Positions 31,104 to 39,257 of a DNA stretch of 64,000 nucleotides are shown one piece after another. A model generated the notes under the pieces. That model did not search any database, was not told the origin of the DNA, and was given only the letters and a program-made list of their open reading frames with translations. The stretch's first letter is position 1, and every line of letters starts with the position of its first letter. Both the position numbers and the translations under genes were made by a program. This stretch comes from Sphaerochaeta sp032144095 (lineage in GTDB: Bacteria; Spirochaetota; Spirochaetia; Sphaerochaetales; Sphaerochaetaceae). Location: positions 62,001-126,000 of the forward strand of contig NZ_JAVSNJ010000003.1 in assembly GCF_032144095.1 (NCBI RefSeq). The letters are read 5' to 3'.

Positions 31104-32486
31104 TCAGTTTGTTCCCCTGATGAAGGAGGGGTCGATGTTGAGCTCGTTACGGTATTTTGCCACGGTCCTTCTTGCGACGGTGATGCCCCTTTCCTTCAAT
31201 AGGTCCGAGATCTTCTGGTCGGAGAGGGCCTTCTTGCCCTGATGTTCCTCCAGTATCTGGCGGATGATCTCCTTGGCGGCACTTTTGGAGACCTGTTCGC
31301 CCTCATCCCCCACAGCACTGCTGAACAAGCGCTTGATGGGGATGATCCCCCAGTCTGTGTCTATCCATTTGGCTGTGGAGATACGGCTGACAGTGGTTTC
31401 ATGTACCCCGATCTGGTCAGCCACACTTTTCTGGGTAAGGGGTTTGATGAATTCAGGGCCATAGAGGAAGAACTCCCGCTGGAACTCTGCCAGGACCTGT
31501 GCAACCTTGTAGAGGGTCTGGTTGCGAAGCTGCACCTGGAATATGAGGGAGTTGGCCCGTTTGAGCTGCTCCTGGACATAGTTCATGGCCTCTTTGGGCA
31601 CATCCTTTTCCTGGCTGAAAGCCTCGAAATCACTGTGGATCACGAGATCTGGCAAGGAGGAGCTGTTCATGCGCAGCATGAGGTCCCCCTCTTCCTTTCG
31701 TATGGAGAGGTCAGGGATGACAAAGAGCTCAGGCCCGCTGGCAAAGCCCTGTCCTGGATAGGGGGTAAGTGTCTTGAGGAAACCATAGAGGTCCTCAAGG
31801 TCCTCAAGGGTGATCCCGAGGTTCTTTGCCACCTGGGCCTGCTTGTTTGCCCGCATCAGCTCAAGGTTATCCTCAACGAGCAGGGTGAACTGTGCAAGTT
31901 CTTCTCCCTTGAGACCTTTTGCCTCTGCCTGGGCGATGAGGGACTCCCTCCAGTTCCTGACCGCAACCCCTGGTGGGTCAAAGCTATGGAGTAGGTGCAG
32001 CATGGGTTCAAGCAAGGGTTTTTGTTCTTCGTTCAGTAGCTCAAGGGGTTCTTCTACATAGAAGCCGTTGGAATCGAGGTTGGTGATGAGGATCATCCCT
32101 ACCTCATACTCCAGCTCGCTCAAGGCTTCGCATCCTAGTTGGCTGAGCAGGTGTTCCTGGAGGGTCTCCTCATCGCTGAGGGCGTTCTCCAAAAAGCTCT
32201 GCTGCCTGTCGGATGCCTCATCGTCATAGCCTGACCGGTCGCTTCCATAGCTGGAGGAGTCGGAGTAGGTGTCAGAGACCTTCTCGCTTTCACGGCTTTT
32301 TTCTGCAAACACCTCATAGGAGGCCTCCCTTCCTGAAGGTATCTCCAGTGCAGGGTTTGACTCTATCTCGGCCTTGATCTTCTGCTGCAGCTCGGCAAGG
32401 GGAAGGGCCATCAGCTCAAAGGACTGGAGAAGCTGGGGGCTGAGCTTGAGCTGTTGTTTCTGTGATAGGGAGAGGGAGAGTGCCAT
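31104..32486 (-). CDS. rpoN: RNA polymerase sigma-54 factor
   Basis: The 460-residue protein is the alternative sigma factor for -24/-12 promoters. Region I is glutamine- and leucine-rich (SLSQKQQLKLSPQLLQSFEL). The core-binding region follows, then the helix-turn-helix (QKSVADQIGVHETTVSRIS) and the C-terminal RpoN box (VARRTVAKYRNEL). Length is normal. It shares its start base with the lptB stop (TGATG) and is the last gene of the lpt operon. The window also contains a GAFTGA-type activator at 58083-59444 that would need this factor. Confidence 0.96.
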   Translation of the reverse strand: MALSLSLSQKQQLKLSPQLLQSFELMALPLAELQQKIKAEIESNPALEIPSGREASYEVFAEKSRESEKVSDTYSDSSSYGSDRSGYDDEASDRQQSFLENALSDEETLQEHLLSQLGCEALSELEYEVGMILITNLDSNGFYVEEPLELLNEEQKPLLEPMLHLLHSFDPPGVAVRNWRESLIAQAEAKGLKGEELAQFTLLVEDNLELMRANKQAQVAKNLGITLEDLEDLYGFLKTLTPYPGQGFASGPELFVIPDLSIRKEEGDLMLRMNSSSLPDLVIHSDFEAFSQEKDVPKEAMNYVQEQLKRANSLIFQVQLRNQTLYKVAQVLAEFQREFFLYGPEFIKPLTQKSVADQIGVHETTVSRISTAKWIDTDWGIIPIKRLFSSAVGDEGEQVSKSAAKEIIRQILEEHQGKKALSDQKISDLLKERGITVARRTVAKYRNELNIDPSFIRGTN

Positions 32487-33232
32487 CAGTTTTCCCCCTC
32501 GAAATCTTCGCCGAAGTAGATCTCCCTTGCTATGCGGTTTGAGAGAAGCTCATTCTTTCCACCAGAAACCAGGATGCTCCCTTCGTTGATGATGTAGGAA
32601 GAGGATGTGATGGAGAGGGTGTCCCGAACGTTGTGGTCGGTCAGGAGAACACCGATTCCCCTCCCTGCAAGGGCTCGGATGAGTTGCTTTATCTCGTAGA
32701 CTGCCTTGGGATCGATTCCTGCAAAGGGTTCGTCAAGCAGAAGGAATCGGGGGTTGCACCCCAGGGCCCTTGCGATCTCGGTCCTACGGCGTTCGCCTCC
32801 GCTGAGGGTGTAGCCCTTCTGTTTTCTCAGGGCCTCGATACCGAACTCATCAAGCAGCTGTTCGACAAGCTGCTGCTGCCCAAATTTGGTCAGGTCGGTC
32901 CTGGTCTGCACCACAAGGCGGATATTGTCCTCCACACTGAGCTTGCGGAAGATCGAGGGCTCCTGGGGGAGGTAGGAGAGTCCCCGTTTGGAACGTACAT
33001 ACATGGGAAGGGCTGTGATGTCCTCGCCATCGAGCAGGATGCTCCCTCGTTTGGGTTTGAGAAACCCTACGATCATATAGAAGGTGGTGGTCTTTCCTGC
33101 CCCGTTTGGGCCAAGGAGGCCGATGATCTGCCCGGCTTCCATCGAAAAGGAGATGTCCTTCACCACCTCTTTCTTTCCGTAGGCCTTTGCCAGGTTTACG
33201 ATGCTGAGGATACTGTTCTTCTGTTCAGCCAT
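32486..33232 (-). CDS. lptB: LPS export ABC transporter ATPase
   Basis: The 248-residue ATPase has Walker A (GLLGPNGAGKTTTFYMI), the ABC signature (LSGGERRRTEIARAL) and Walker B (FLLLDEPFAGIDP), all in the LptB form. It powers LPS extraction from the inner membrane with LptF and LptG, which are not in the window. It is placed between lptA and rpoN, as in proteobacteria. Whether this spirochaete makes true LPS is unknown; the substrate could be another outer-membrane glycolipid. Confidence 0.95.
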   Translation of the reverse strand: MAEQKNSILSIVNLAKAYGKKEVVKDISFSMEAGQIIGLLGPNGAGKTTTFYMIVGFLKPKRGSILLDGEDITALPMYVRSKRGLSYLPQEPSIFRKLSVEDNIRLVVQTRTDLTKFGQQQLVEQLLDEFGIEALRKQKGYTLSGGERRRTEIARALGCNPRFLLLDEPFAGIDPKAVYEIKQLIRALAGRGIGVLLTDHNVRDTLSITSSSYIINEGSILVSGGKNELLSNRIAREIYFGEDFEGEN

Positions 33233-33857
33233 GGATGGTCCCCTTGATGGAACCTTCCATCCTGATCTCGTCAGTCTTGAGGTTCACGGTGATGCTCTCT
33301 GCACCATAGGCATCCGGCTTCCAGTCTATGGTCGCCCTTCCCTTGAGGTCCAGCATCTCCTTGTCCCTGTTGAAGGTCATGAAGTCGGCGCGGCAGACCA
33401 TAGCCCCATCGTCAGTACTCTTAAGTAGCCTGGCCTGGACCTGCAGGATGATGATCCCCTCCTGCAAGGAGAATTCCATCCTTCCTGCGGAGGCTATGAC
33501 CTGGTTGGTGGTATCCTCAAGTTCTACCCAGCTGTCGATCATGATGGTCTCTTCTGTCCGATCGAAGAAGAGTGAGCTGGTTATCAGGGATATCCCCCTG
33601 GCCTCATCGGTGAGCGAGACGTTTCCGTTGCACTGGACATAGCGAAAATCCTTGCCATAGAGCTCTATGGTTGTCGATCGGAGGACCAGTGACCCTACCT
33701 GGACCTCGGCATTGTTTTCCAAGGTTATGGCCTCCGATCCCTGCTGCATCTTCATGCGGGTGGAGCCGCCCTTGAAGGAGATATCCTCGGAGAAGAGGGG
33801 TAGCGGAAGGGAGAGCACAAAGAGAAGGATCATGGGGATGGCAAGGGTTTTTCTCAT
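33225..33857 (-). CDS. lptA: LptA/OstA-like periplasmic protein
   Basis: The 210-residue protein has a signal peptide (LAIPMILLFVLSLPLPLFS, cleaved before EDIS). It continues as an OstA/LptA beta-jellyroll with repeats of the form GSLVLRSTTIELYGKDFRYV. It would form the periplasmic bridge for LPS-like lipids. The gene overlaps lptC and lptB by 4 and 8 bases. Sequence identity to well-studied LptA is clearly low, so the call rests on domain look and operon place. Confidence 0.82.
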   Translation of the reverse strand: MRKTLAIPMILLFVLSLPLPLFSEDISFKGGSTRMKMQQGSEAITLENNAEVQVGSLVLRSTTIELYGKDFRYVQCNGNVSLTDEARGISLITSSLFFDRTEETIMIDSWVELEDTTNQVIASAGRMEFSLQEGIIILQVQARLLKSTDDGAMVCRADFMTFNRDKEMLDLKGRATIDWKPDAYGAESITVNLKTDEIRMEGSIKGTIHG

Positions 33858-34393
33858 CTGTGCAGTACTCCCTCTTCCAGGCTGGTGAATGCATAGGTGG
33901 CTGTCCTTAGGTTTCCTTTGAAGCCACTGCCTTTGATGGTCTGTCCCCCGTCGAAGTTGATGAGCACCGAACTGTCGCCTTCGCTGGAGAGCACCTGCTC
34001 GTCATTGAGCCAGAGCAGTTGCTCTGCCTCGATGGAGAAGTCTTCGTCTGCCCGCCTTACCTGGATGTTTCCCGATAGCTGTGCATCATAGGTTTTTGTA
34101 TCTACCTGGGCCTTGTCGGCCCTTCCCGATAGCAAGAGATTCCCTTCAGCATCCTTTTGTGTGAACACAAGGGTATCCAGGATGGCCTGGTTGGTCTTCT
34201 CATAGATGGCAATCTCTTGTGCTTCGATGGAGAGGGGAGTCTCACCGCTTCTTCCCAACACATAGGTTGCTTCGGTTAGGCGGACATCGGGAAACTCTGC
34301 AATGCGTCCAGACGGAGGGGTCTGACTATCCATCGTACAGGAAGAGAGGAGAAATAGTGCAAGAAGTATGCCAAGAAGGCTTTTGGTACCCAT
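33854..34393 (-). CDS. lptC: LptC-like lipoprotein
   Basis: The 179-residue protein begins with a lipoprotein signal ending LLSSC (lipobox Cys about residue 18), then an OstA-like domain (ATYVLGRSGETPLSIEAQEI and similar). It would hand lipid from the transporter to LptA. The start at 34393 gives a normal lipoprotein signal, and TATACT ends 7 bases before it. An alternative ATG at 34456 overlaps the stop of the RseC-like gene (ATGA) and would add 21 residues before the signal; it is less likely, but both could be used. Confidence 0.82.
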   Translation of the reverse strand: MGTKSLLGILLALFLLSSCTMDSQTPPSGRIAEFPDVRLTEATYVLGRSGETPLSIEAQEIAIYEKTNQAILDTLVFTQKDAEGNLLLSGRADKAQVDTKTYDAQLSGNIQVRRADEDFSIEAEQLLWLNDEQVLSSEGDSSVLINFDGGQTIKGSGFKGNLRTATYAFTSLEEGVLHR

Positions 34394-34400
34394 ATCGTTG

Positions 34401-34429
34401 AGTATACCTGTCCTGCCTGCTTTGGGCAA
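34401..34429 (-). promoter_or_regulatory. Internal promoter for lptC-lptA-lptB-rpoN, leaderless type
   Basis: On the minus strand TTGCCC and TATACT are 17 bases apart, and TATACT ends 7 bases before the lptC ATG. The promoter lies downstream of the RseC-like gene, so the lpt-rpoN genes may be transcribed on their own. Confidence 0.65.
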
Positions 34430-34452
34430 TTGGAAAAATCTTGTGAAGAGAG

Positions 34453-34863
34453 TCATACTTCCTCTTCTATGATCCTCTGTACCTGGGGGATATACCGAGC
34501 TTTGTGGGCTTTGAAGAATGCCCAGACAAGGAGAAATCCCACCAGGATTCCGCCCAGCCCCACGAACATGCTGGACCCTTCCCCCAACCCCGTCCATTTT
34601 GCGAGATAGTAGGCGAGGGGAAAGAGTGCGAGGGGAAAGAGCAGGGTAAACAACGTGCTGAAAATGGTGGAGGATGGCTTGAGGTAGAGCTCGACCACCA
34701 TTCCTTCCTGCAGGTGCAGGCCGGTGTTGTTGCTGGCTTCAAATACCTTGCCCTTGGTATTGCAGAATGCCGCTCCCTTGCAGCCGTTGCAAGCCGAGGA
34801 GTCGCAGGAAACCTCGATGCTCTTGCTGCTGTGGATACGCTTTATGGTTACAGTCTCGTACAT
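34453..34863 (-). CDS. RseC/MucC-like membrane protein
   Basis: The 136-residue protein has an N-terminal cysteine group (CDSSACNGCKGAAFC) and two membrane helices (about 67-87 and 97-117), the pattern of RseC/MucC proteins that act in envelope stress or in the Rnf/Rsx reducing system. GAGAGG lies 9 bases before the ATG. It sits between ymdB and lptC. The exact partner here is unknown because no sigma-E or rnf gene is visible. Confidence 0.85.
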   Translation of the reverse strand: MYETVTIKRIHSSKSIEVSCDSSACNGCKGAAFCNTKGKVFEASNNTGLHLQEGMVVELYLKPSSTIFSTLFTLLFPLALFPLAYYLAKWTGLGEGSSMFVGLGGILVGFLLVWAFFKAHKARYIPQVQRIIEEEV

Positions 34864-34867
34864 ATAG

Positions 34868-35677
34868 TTATTCCTCTCTCTCGTCTGTTGGCTTCACCGG
34901 AACCTGTATGGTTGTGATGCTGGTAGCCTTTCCACTCTCCTCGAGGTCCACGATGACCCCAACGAGGGCAAGATCGTCCCAGCACTCATTCGATCTGGTG
35001 GGGACCTGGCTGATCTGCTTCAGGATCTCGGTCTCCTTGTCAAAGCCACCGACACTGGTTTGGCTGCCACATCTGCCGTTGTCGGTTATGTAGGCAGTCC
35101 CTTTCTTGAGAACCCTCGCATCGGAGGTGAGAACCTTGGAGTGTGTCCCGATGACAGCCCCCACCTTGCCGTCGAGCATGAAGCCCATGGTCAGCCCCTC
35201 TGCTGTGGTCGATGCATGGAACTGCACCAGGGTGATGCATCCCTCCTCCGTAGCCTTGTCCGTCAGCATCTGTGCGAGGCTGTAGGGGTTGGCGAGGTGG
35301 GTGCGTGGAAAATTTGCATTGCCCAGAAGGTTGATGACACAGATCTTTGTATCCTTGACCGTAAGGTAGCGCACACCCCTGCCGGGATTCTGCTGAGGAT
35401 AGTTTGCGGGTCTGAGGATGCTGGGATTCTTTGCTATGAACTCCACCATATCCATCTTATAGTAGATCTTCTCTCCCCCGGTGAGGATGTCGACACCCAG
35501 TTTCAGCAACTGCATGGAGTGGGCCCGTCCGAGGCCGAAGCCTCCCGTTGCACCTTCGCCATTTGCTATGACAAGATCTATCTGTTTTTCTTCGCGAAGT
35601 TTCTTCAACGCGCTTTTTATGGTTTGGATGCCAGGCCTGCCGACAATCTCCCCCAAAAAGAGTACTCGTATGCTCAT
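34868..35677 (-). CDS. YmdB-family metallophosphoesterase
   Basis: The 269-residue protein belongs to the YmdB/TIGR00282 family: VLFLGEIVGRPGIQTI, then VIANGEGATGGFGL, then VQFHASTTAEGLTM, FMLDGKVGAVIGTHSKVLT and ITDNGRCG. Members cleave 2',3'-cyclic AMP and use two metal ions held by Asp, Glu, Asn and His residues. One usual start motif, DxVG, reads EIVG here, so the first ligand Asp is Glu. The start at 35677 has TACTCT ending 6 bases upstream and no ribosome binding site. Confidence 0.88.
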   Translation of the reverse strand: MSIRVLFLGEIVGRPGIQTIKSALKKLREEKQIDLVIANGEGATGGFGLGRAHSMQLLKLGVDILTGGEKIYYKMDMVEFIAKNPSILRPANYPQQNPGRGVRYLTVKDTKICVINLLGNANFPRTHLANPYSLAQMLTDKATEEGCITLVQFHASTTAEGLTMGFMLDGKVGAVIGTHSKVLTSDARVLKKGTAYITDNGRCGSQTSVGGFDKETEILKQISQVPTRSNECWDDLALVGVIVDLEESGKATSITTIQVPVKPTDEREE

Positions 35678-35758
35678 GCCTACAGAGTAACGATTTTTTC
35701 CATCCTGTGGCAAGGCTTGGTATGGTACAATTGCCAGAGAAAGGCGGAGGACCCGGAC

Positions 35759-37900
35759 ATGAAATGGTTTCAGGTGGCATGTAAACGTTTGGTTCAAAAG
35801 AGGATGCGGCAGATGCTCAGTCCAAATCCTCCTGTTGTGGACGGGGGGACAATGAGGCTCAATCTCCCTGCATCGGATGAGCCTTCCCTGGCAAAGCGGC
35901 TGGTTGCAGAGCTTACCGATGAGGAGAAGCTCTCCTTGCTGTCGGGCATAGAGGAGTTTTGCATTCCTGGGGTTGAACGCCTTGGCCTGAAACCTGTCTG
36001 GATGAGTGATGCCAGCATGGGGTTGCGGGGGTGGCAGGCTCCAGTCACGGATTTTCCTGCCATGGTTGCCATGGCCGCCACGTTCGACACAGCTTTACTG
36101 CATGAGGTGGGAACGACCCTTGCCAGGGAGTGCCGGGCCCTTGGCGTCGGCATTCTTCTGGGCCCCGGGGTGAACATTGCACGGGTCCCCGTCTGTGGAC
36201 GGAACTTCGAGTATTGTGGAGAGGACCCCTTTCTTGCCGGCGAGATCGCAGCCTCCTACATCGAGGGGGTGCAAGGCGAGCAGGTCATCGCGACGGTAAA
36301 GCACTTTGCTTGCAACAATAGCGAGTATGACCGGCACAAAAGCAACTCGGTCGTCGATGAGAGGACATTGAGGGAGATCTATCTGCCGGCTTTCAGGCGG
36401 GCTGTCGATGCTGGGGTGCTCGCCCTCATGACAAGCTACAACCAGGTAAACGGAGCCTATGCCAGCGAGCATCCCTACCTGTTGGAGAGTATCCTCCGCA
36501 ATGAGTGGAAGTTTGAAGGCCTGGTAGTATCAGACTGGGACTCCCTCTACAGTACGGCACCTGCCCTTGTCGATGGGGTCGACCTGGAAATGCCCGCCGC
36601 CAAATGGTTTTCCCCGGAGAGGGTAGGCAAAGCGATAGCTGATGGGTCTGCTTCCTTTTCTGATATCGATGCAAAGCTGGTGCACCTGTTCACTGCCTAT
36701 GAACGTTCGGCACTCTTTACCCGACCTCTTATCGACCACACGATTGTCCTGGGGTGCGAACAGCACCGGAGTGTTGCCCTACAGGTTGCCAGGGAGTCGG
36801 TGGTGCTGCTGAAGAATGAAGGCTCTTTGTTGCCGCTCAAGAAACAGCCGGGCATGACTCTCTGTGTGGGAGGGGTAAATGCCTATAGGGTTGCCTCAGG
36901 AGGGGGCTCCTCCATGGTCGTTCCCGTCACCGAGCAGCTCTCCTTTGCAGAGGCATTGCTCAAGGAGGAGGGGGTGCGCGTGGTGTTGCTCCCTGCAAAC
37001 TGGCAGAGGAAGAAGCGCTACCGCTCTTCTGTTGCCTCTTCTGATGCCGTCATCATGGTCACGGGCTTTGACCACATCCAGGAGAGTGAGGCATACGACA
37101 AGCCTTGGGATTTGCCAAGAAGTGAAATTTCGGCGATAGAGAAGGCCAGTGAGTTGAACAAGCACTGCATAGTGGTAGTGCAAAGCGGTGGTGGTGTCAG
37201 GCTCAAGGGTTTTGTCGATCGCACCCCTGTCATGCTCTATGGCTTCTTCCTGGGCTCCAGTACGGCCCAGGCCCTTACCGACCTGCTCTTCGGAAGGTGC
37301 AACCCCTCAGGGAGGCTCCCCTTTACCCTGGCAAAGGAGATAGAGGACTACCGGTCCATGAAGAACTACCCTCGCGATTATGCCAAGATTACGGTGGCGA
37401 GGATCAAGGGAGGGCAGGGCGACCCCAGCAAGCGTTTTGTATGGGACTTGCCCTACCGTGAGGCCCTGATGGTAGGGTACCGGCAGTTCGATACCGAGAA
37501 GCAGGATGTCCTGTTCCCCTTTGGCCATGGGCTCTCCTACACCTCCTTTGGCTATAGTGACCTCAGGATAGAAGGAAAACCTGACAAGATGGTCTCTGTC
37601 TCCTGTTGGGTGGAAAACCAGGGCGAGATTGCAGGCTCTACCGTAGTCCAACTCTATCTCCACGAACTATCCCCGGCTTGCTTTCGTCCTTTTCAGGAGC
37701 TGAAGGCTTTTTCCAGGATCGAGCTCGCTCCAAAGGAGAAAAGAAGGATCACCTTCTCGCTTGCTGATGATGCCTTCAGCCACTATGATACCGAGCAGTG
37801 GGGCTTTGTTGCCGGAGACGGTCAGTTTGAGGTGAGGGTGGGGCAAAGCAGCAGGGATATCCGCCTCAGCGGAGTGTTTGTGCGATCGCAGGATAGGTAG
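35759..37900 (+). CDS. Glycoside hydrolase family 3 protein (beta-glucosidase type)
   Basis: The 713-residue enzyme has the family 3 barrel with the catalytic nucleophile in LVVSDWDSL. KHFACNNSEYDRHKSNS and MTSYNQVNGAYASEH, the substrate pocket, precede it. The second domain is present (ESVVLLKNEGSLLPL, then GFDHIQESEAYDK), and the C-terminal fibronectin-III-like domain (LFPFGHGLSYTSFGY onward) is complete. There is no signal peptide, so it acts inside the cell on imported sugars. The open frame begins much earlier (35060) but runs antisense through ymdB. The ATG at 35759 has GGAGG 8 bases before it. Confidence 0.93.
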   Translation: MKWFQVACKRLVQKRMRQMLSPNPPVVDGGTMRLNLPASDEPSLAKRLVAELTDEEKLSLLSGIEEFCIPGVERLGLKPVWMSDASMGLRGWQAPVTDFPAMVAMAATFDTALLHEVGTTLARECRALGVGILLGPGVNIARVPVCGRNFEYCGEDPFLAGEIAASYIEGVQGEQVIATVKHFACNNSEYDRHKSNSVVDERTLREIYLPAFRRAVDAGVLALMTSYNQVNGAYASEHPYLLESILRNEWKFEGLVVSDWDSLYSTAPALVDGVDLEMPAAKWFSPERVGKAIADGSASFSDIDAKLVHLFTAYERSALFTRPLIDHTIVLGCEQHRSVALQVARESVVLLKNEGSLLPLKKQPGMTLCVGGVNAYRVASGGGSSMVVPVTEQLSFAEALLKEEGVRVVLLPANWQRKKRYRSSVASSDAVIMVTGFDHIQESEAYDKPWDLPRSEISAIEKASELNKHCIVVVQSGGGVRLKGFVDRTPVMLYGFFLGSSTAQALTDLLFGRCNPSGRLPFTLAKEIEDYRSMKNYPRDYAKITVARIKGGQGDPSKRFVWDLPYREALMVGYRQFDTEKQDVLFPFGHGLSYTSFGYSDLRIEGKPDKMVSVSCWVENQGEIAGSTVVQLYLHELSPACFRPFQELKAFSRIELAPKEKRRITFSLADDAFSHYDTEQWGFVAGDGQFEVRVGQSSRDIRLSGVFVRSQDR

Positions 37901-37932
37901 CCCATTTTTTCATGGTTCCTGGCTGCAAAGAG

Positions 37933-37962
37933 AAAGGGGAAGCCTGTGAAGACTTCCCCTTT
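37933..37962 (-). terminator. Terminator after tRNA-Arg
   Basis: AAAGGGGAAG and CTTCCCCTTT form a perfect 10-base stem around ten bases. On the minus strand TTTCTCTTT follows, just after the 3' end of the tRNA gene. It may also stop transcripts from the GH3 gene. Confidence 0.8.
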
Positions 37963-37964
37963 GA

Positions 37965-38038
37965 TGAGCCCGGTGGGATTCGAACTCGCGACCTTCTCCT
38001 CCGGAGGGAGACGCTCTATCCATCTGAGCTACGGGCCC
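37965..38038 (-). tRNA. tRNA-Arg(CCG)
   Basis: The 74-base fold has acceptor GGGCCCG/CGGGCTC (one G-U pair), D-arm GCTC/GAGC, and anticodon stem TCTCC/GGAGA around CTCCGGA (anticodon CCG). The T-arm is GCGAG-TTCGAAT-CCCAC, which contains two C-A or A-C mismatches, unusual for a housekeeping tRNA. CCA is not encoded. The terminator lies directly downstream. Confidence 0.93.
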
Positions 38039-38201
38039 ATAAACTGCTTTATCGTAAAGGTAAGGTGTGTACGATGTCAAGGGGAATGTGTCTCTTAGCC
38101 TATGACATCAGAGAAAACACTGATAAATACTTATGATATATCATTATATTGAAATATATTGATTTATTTATATTCTTGTACCAAAACTGATATGATTACT
38201 C

Positions 38202-38255
38202 TTGACACTTGTTTTGCAGGTTATTACACTATCGTCAGGTAGTGTGAACACTATC
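38202..38255 (+). promoter_or_regulatory. Promoter with tandem operator-like palindrome
   Basis: TTGACA (38202-38207) and TACACT (38225-38230) are 17 bases apart, a near-consensus promoter. ACACTATC at 38226 overlaps the -10 box, and GGTAGTGT-GA-ACACTATC (38238-38255) is an almost perfect palindrome of the same half-site, placed at the expected transcript start. A repressor bound here would block the gene for the secreted protein. The 130 bases before it (38043-38180) are AT-rich and hold nothing else clear. Confidence 0.7.
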
Positions 38256-38269
38256 TGAAGGAGTTGCAT

Positions 38270-38827
38270 ATGAAAACAAGGCATTTGATTATGACAACCC
38301 TCTTGCTTATGCTTGGGGTAGGCCTTGTGTTTGCGACCCCTCTCTCCTTTACAACCATGCAATTGCAAGGGCGTATGCCGATAACTGAAATCTTTCGTGT
38401 TGAACAGTCTGACGAAGCTCTGAACTTTAATCTGGTAGATAGCAGGAACACCACCGTCCGTGTTGGTTCCTATACGATAACTTCCAATGATTCCACCTCG
38501 CAGTTCCATCTCTACATCAATCCTGGTGAGGATGGCAAGCAGGAACAATTTGCATTCACCCTCGATTCCGGGTTCACTCCTGCTCCTGGGCAGCAGACCC
38601 AGCTTCCGATAACGGTTCGGGTGGTCAGCAGCACATCAGGTGCAGTAAGCGTATCCGGAGCCGATAAGGTGGAGAAGACTCTGGGCGTCAGGGGCATCTA
38701 CGCCGGCAATGATGACATTCTTTTTGAGAGTGGGGATATTTTGGCGGAGATTCCCGATTTTGATCCAGACCTGTTTGCAACAGGGTGGTACTCTGCGGCT
38801 ATTCAGCTGCAGATCCAGGTGCTCTAG
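38270..38827 (+). CDS. Secreted protein of unknown function
   Basis: The 185-residue protein has a signal peptide (LIMTTLLLMLGVGLVFA, likely cleaved before TPLS). The mature part is probably all-beta, without cysteines, and ends GWYSAAIQLQIQVL. That could be a surface or pilin-like strand, but I cannot name a family. AAGGAG lies 7 bases before the ATG. It has its own strong promoter with an operator-like palindrome. It converges on the small cysteine-rich gene with a 4-base overlap. Confidence 0.75.
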   Translation: MKTRHLIMTTLLLMLGVGLVFATPLSFTTMQLQGRMPITEIFRVEQSDEALNFNLVDSRNTTVRVGSYTITSNDSTSQFHLYINPGEDGKQEQFAFTLDSGFTPAPGQQTQLPITVRVVSSTSGAVSVSGADKVEKTLGVRGIYAGNDDILFESGDILAEIPDFDPDLFATGWYSAAIQLQIQVL

Positions 38828-39150
38828 ATAAGTTCGTCATCCATAAAGAATGAATCAACGTCGTTTTCATCATCCTCAAACTGTCCTTTGAGCAGGTCCT
38901 TCAACCACTGGTTGTCTGAGACATCCTCTGCAGCTTCCATTTCTGAACCCGATTCCGAAAGCCAGAGGGAGAGATGCTCAAGTCCTTCCTTGGATTTGAA
39001 ACACTGCCTTTCCTCACATGTTGTCTCTGTTTCCTGCAGCTGCAGCAGATAGAACGGGCACTCTTTGCAGGTTGTTGAAGCTTTGCAAAAGAGTATTACC
39101 TTTGTATACCAGTCAAGATTGTTCACACGGTACTCCTTATTGGCTAGCAT
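38824..39150 (-). CDS. Small cysteine-containing protein, unknown
   Basis: The 108-residue product carries six cysteines in its middle (FCKASTTCKECPFYLLQLQ, then CEERQC), which could bind a metal or an Fe-S cluster, and a very acidic tail (FEDDENDVDSFFMDDE). No family is recognised. The start is uncertain: ATG at 39150 is chosen, but the frame is open to 39273 and neither start has a good ribosome binding site. It is divergent from the nucleotidyltransferase gene. Confidence 0.6.
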   Translation of the reverse strand: MLANKEYRVNNLDWYTKVILFCKASTTCKECPFYLLQLQETETTCEERQCFKSKEGLEHLSLWLSESGSEMEAAEDVSDNQWLKDLLKGQFEDDENDVDSFFMDDELI

Positions 39151-39257
39151 ACCCCAAGAGGGGCCTCCCTGCCAACAAAAATGCCCTCCCATCATTTGAC
39201 TTATTCTTGCAAGAAGAGCTACACTGACAGTACTGAATAAGGTATGAGGAGTTGCAC

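Noticed and set aside
35060..35758. Long N-terminal extension of the GH3 frame
   Set aside because: It is antisense to ymdB and shows no natural protein character. The GH3 domain begins after the ATG at 35759.
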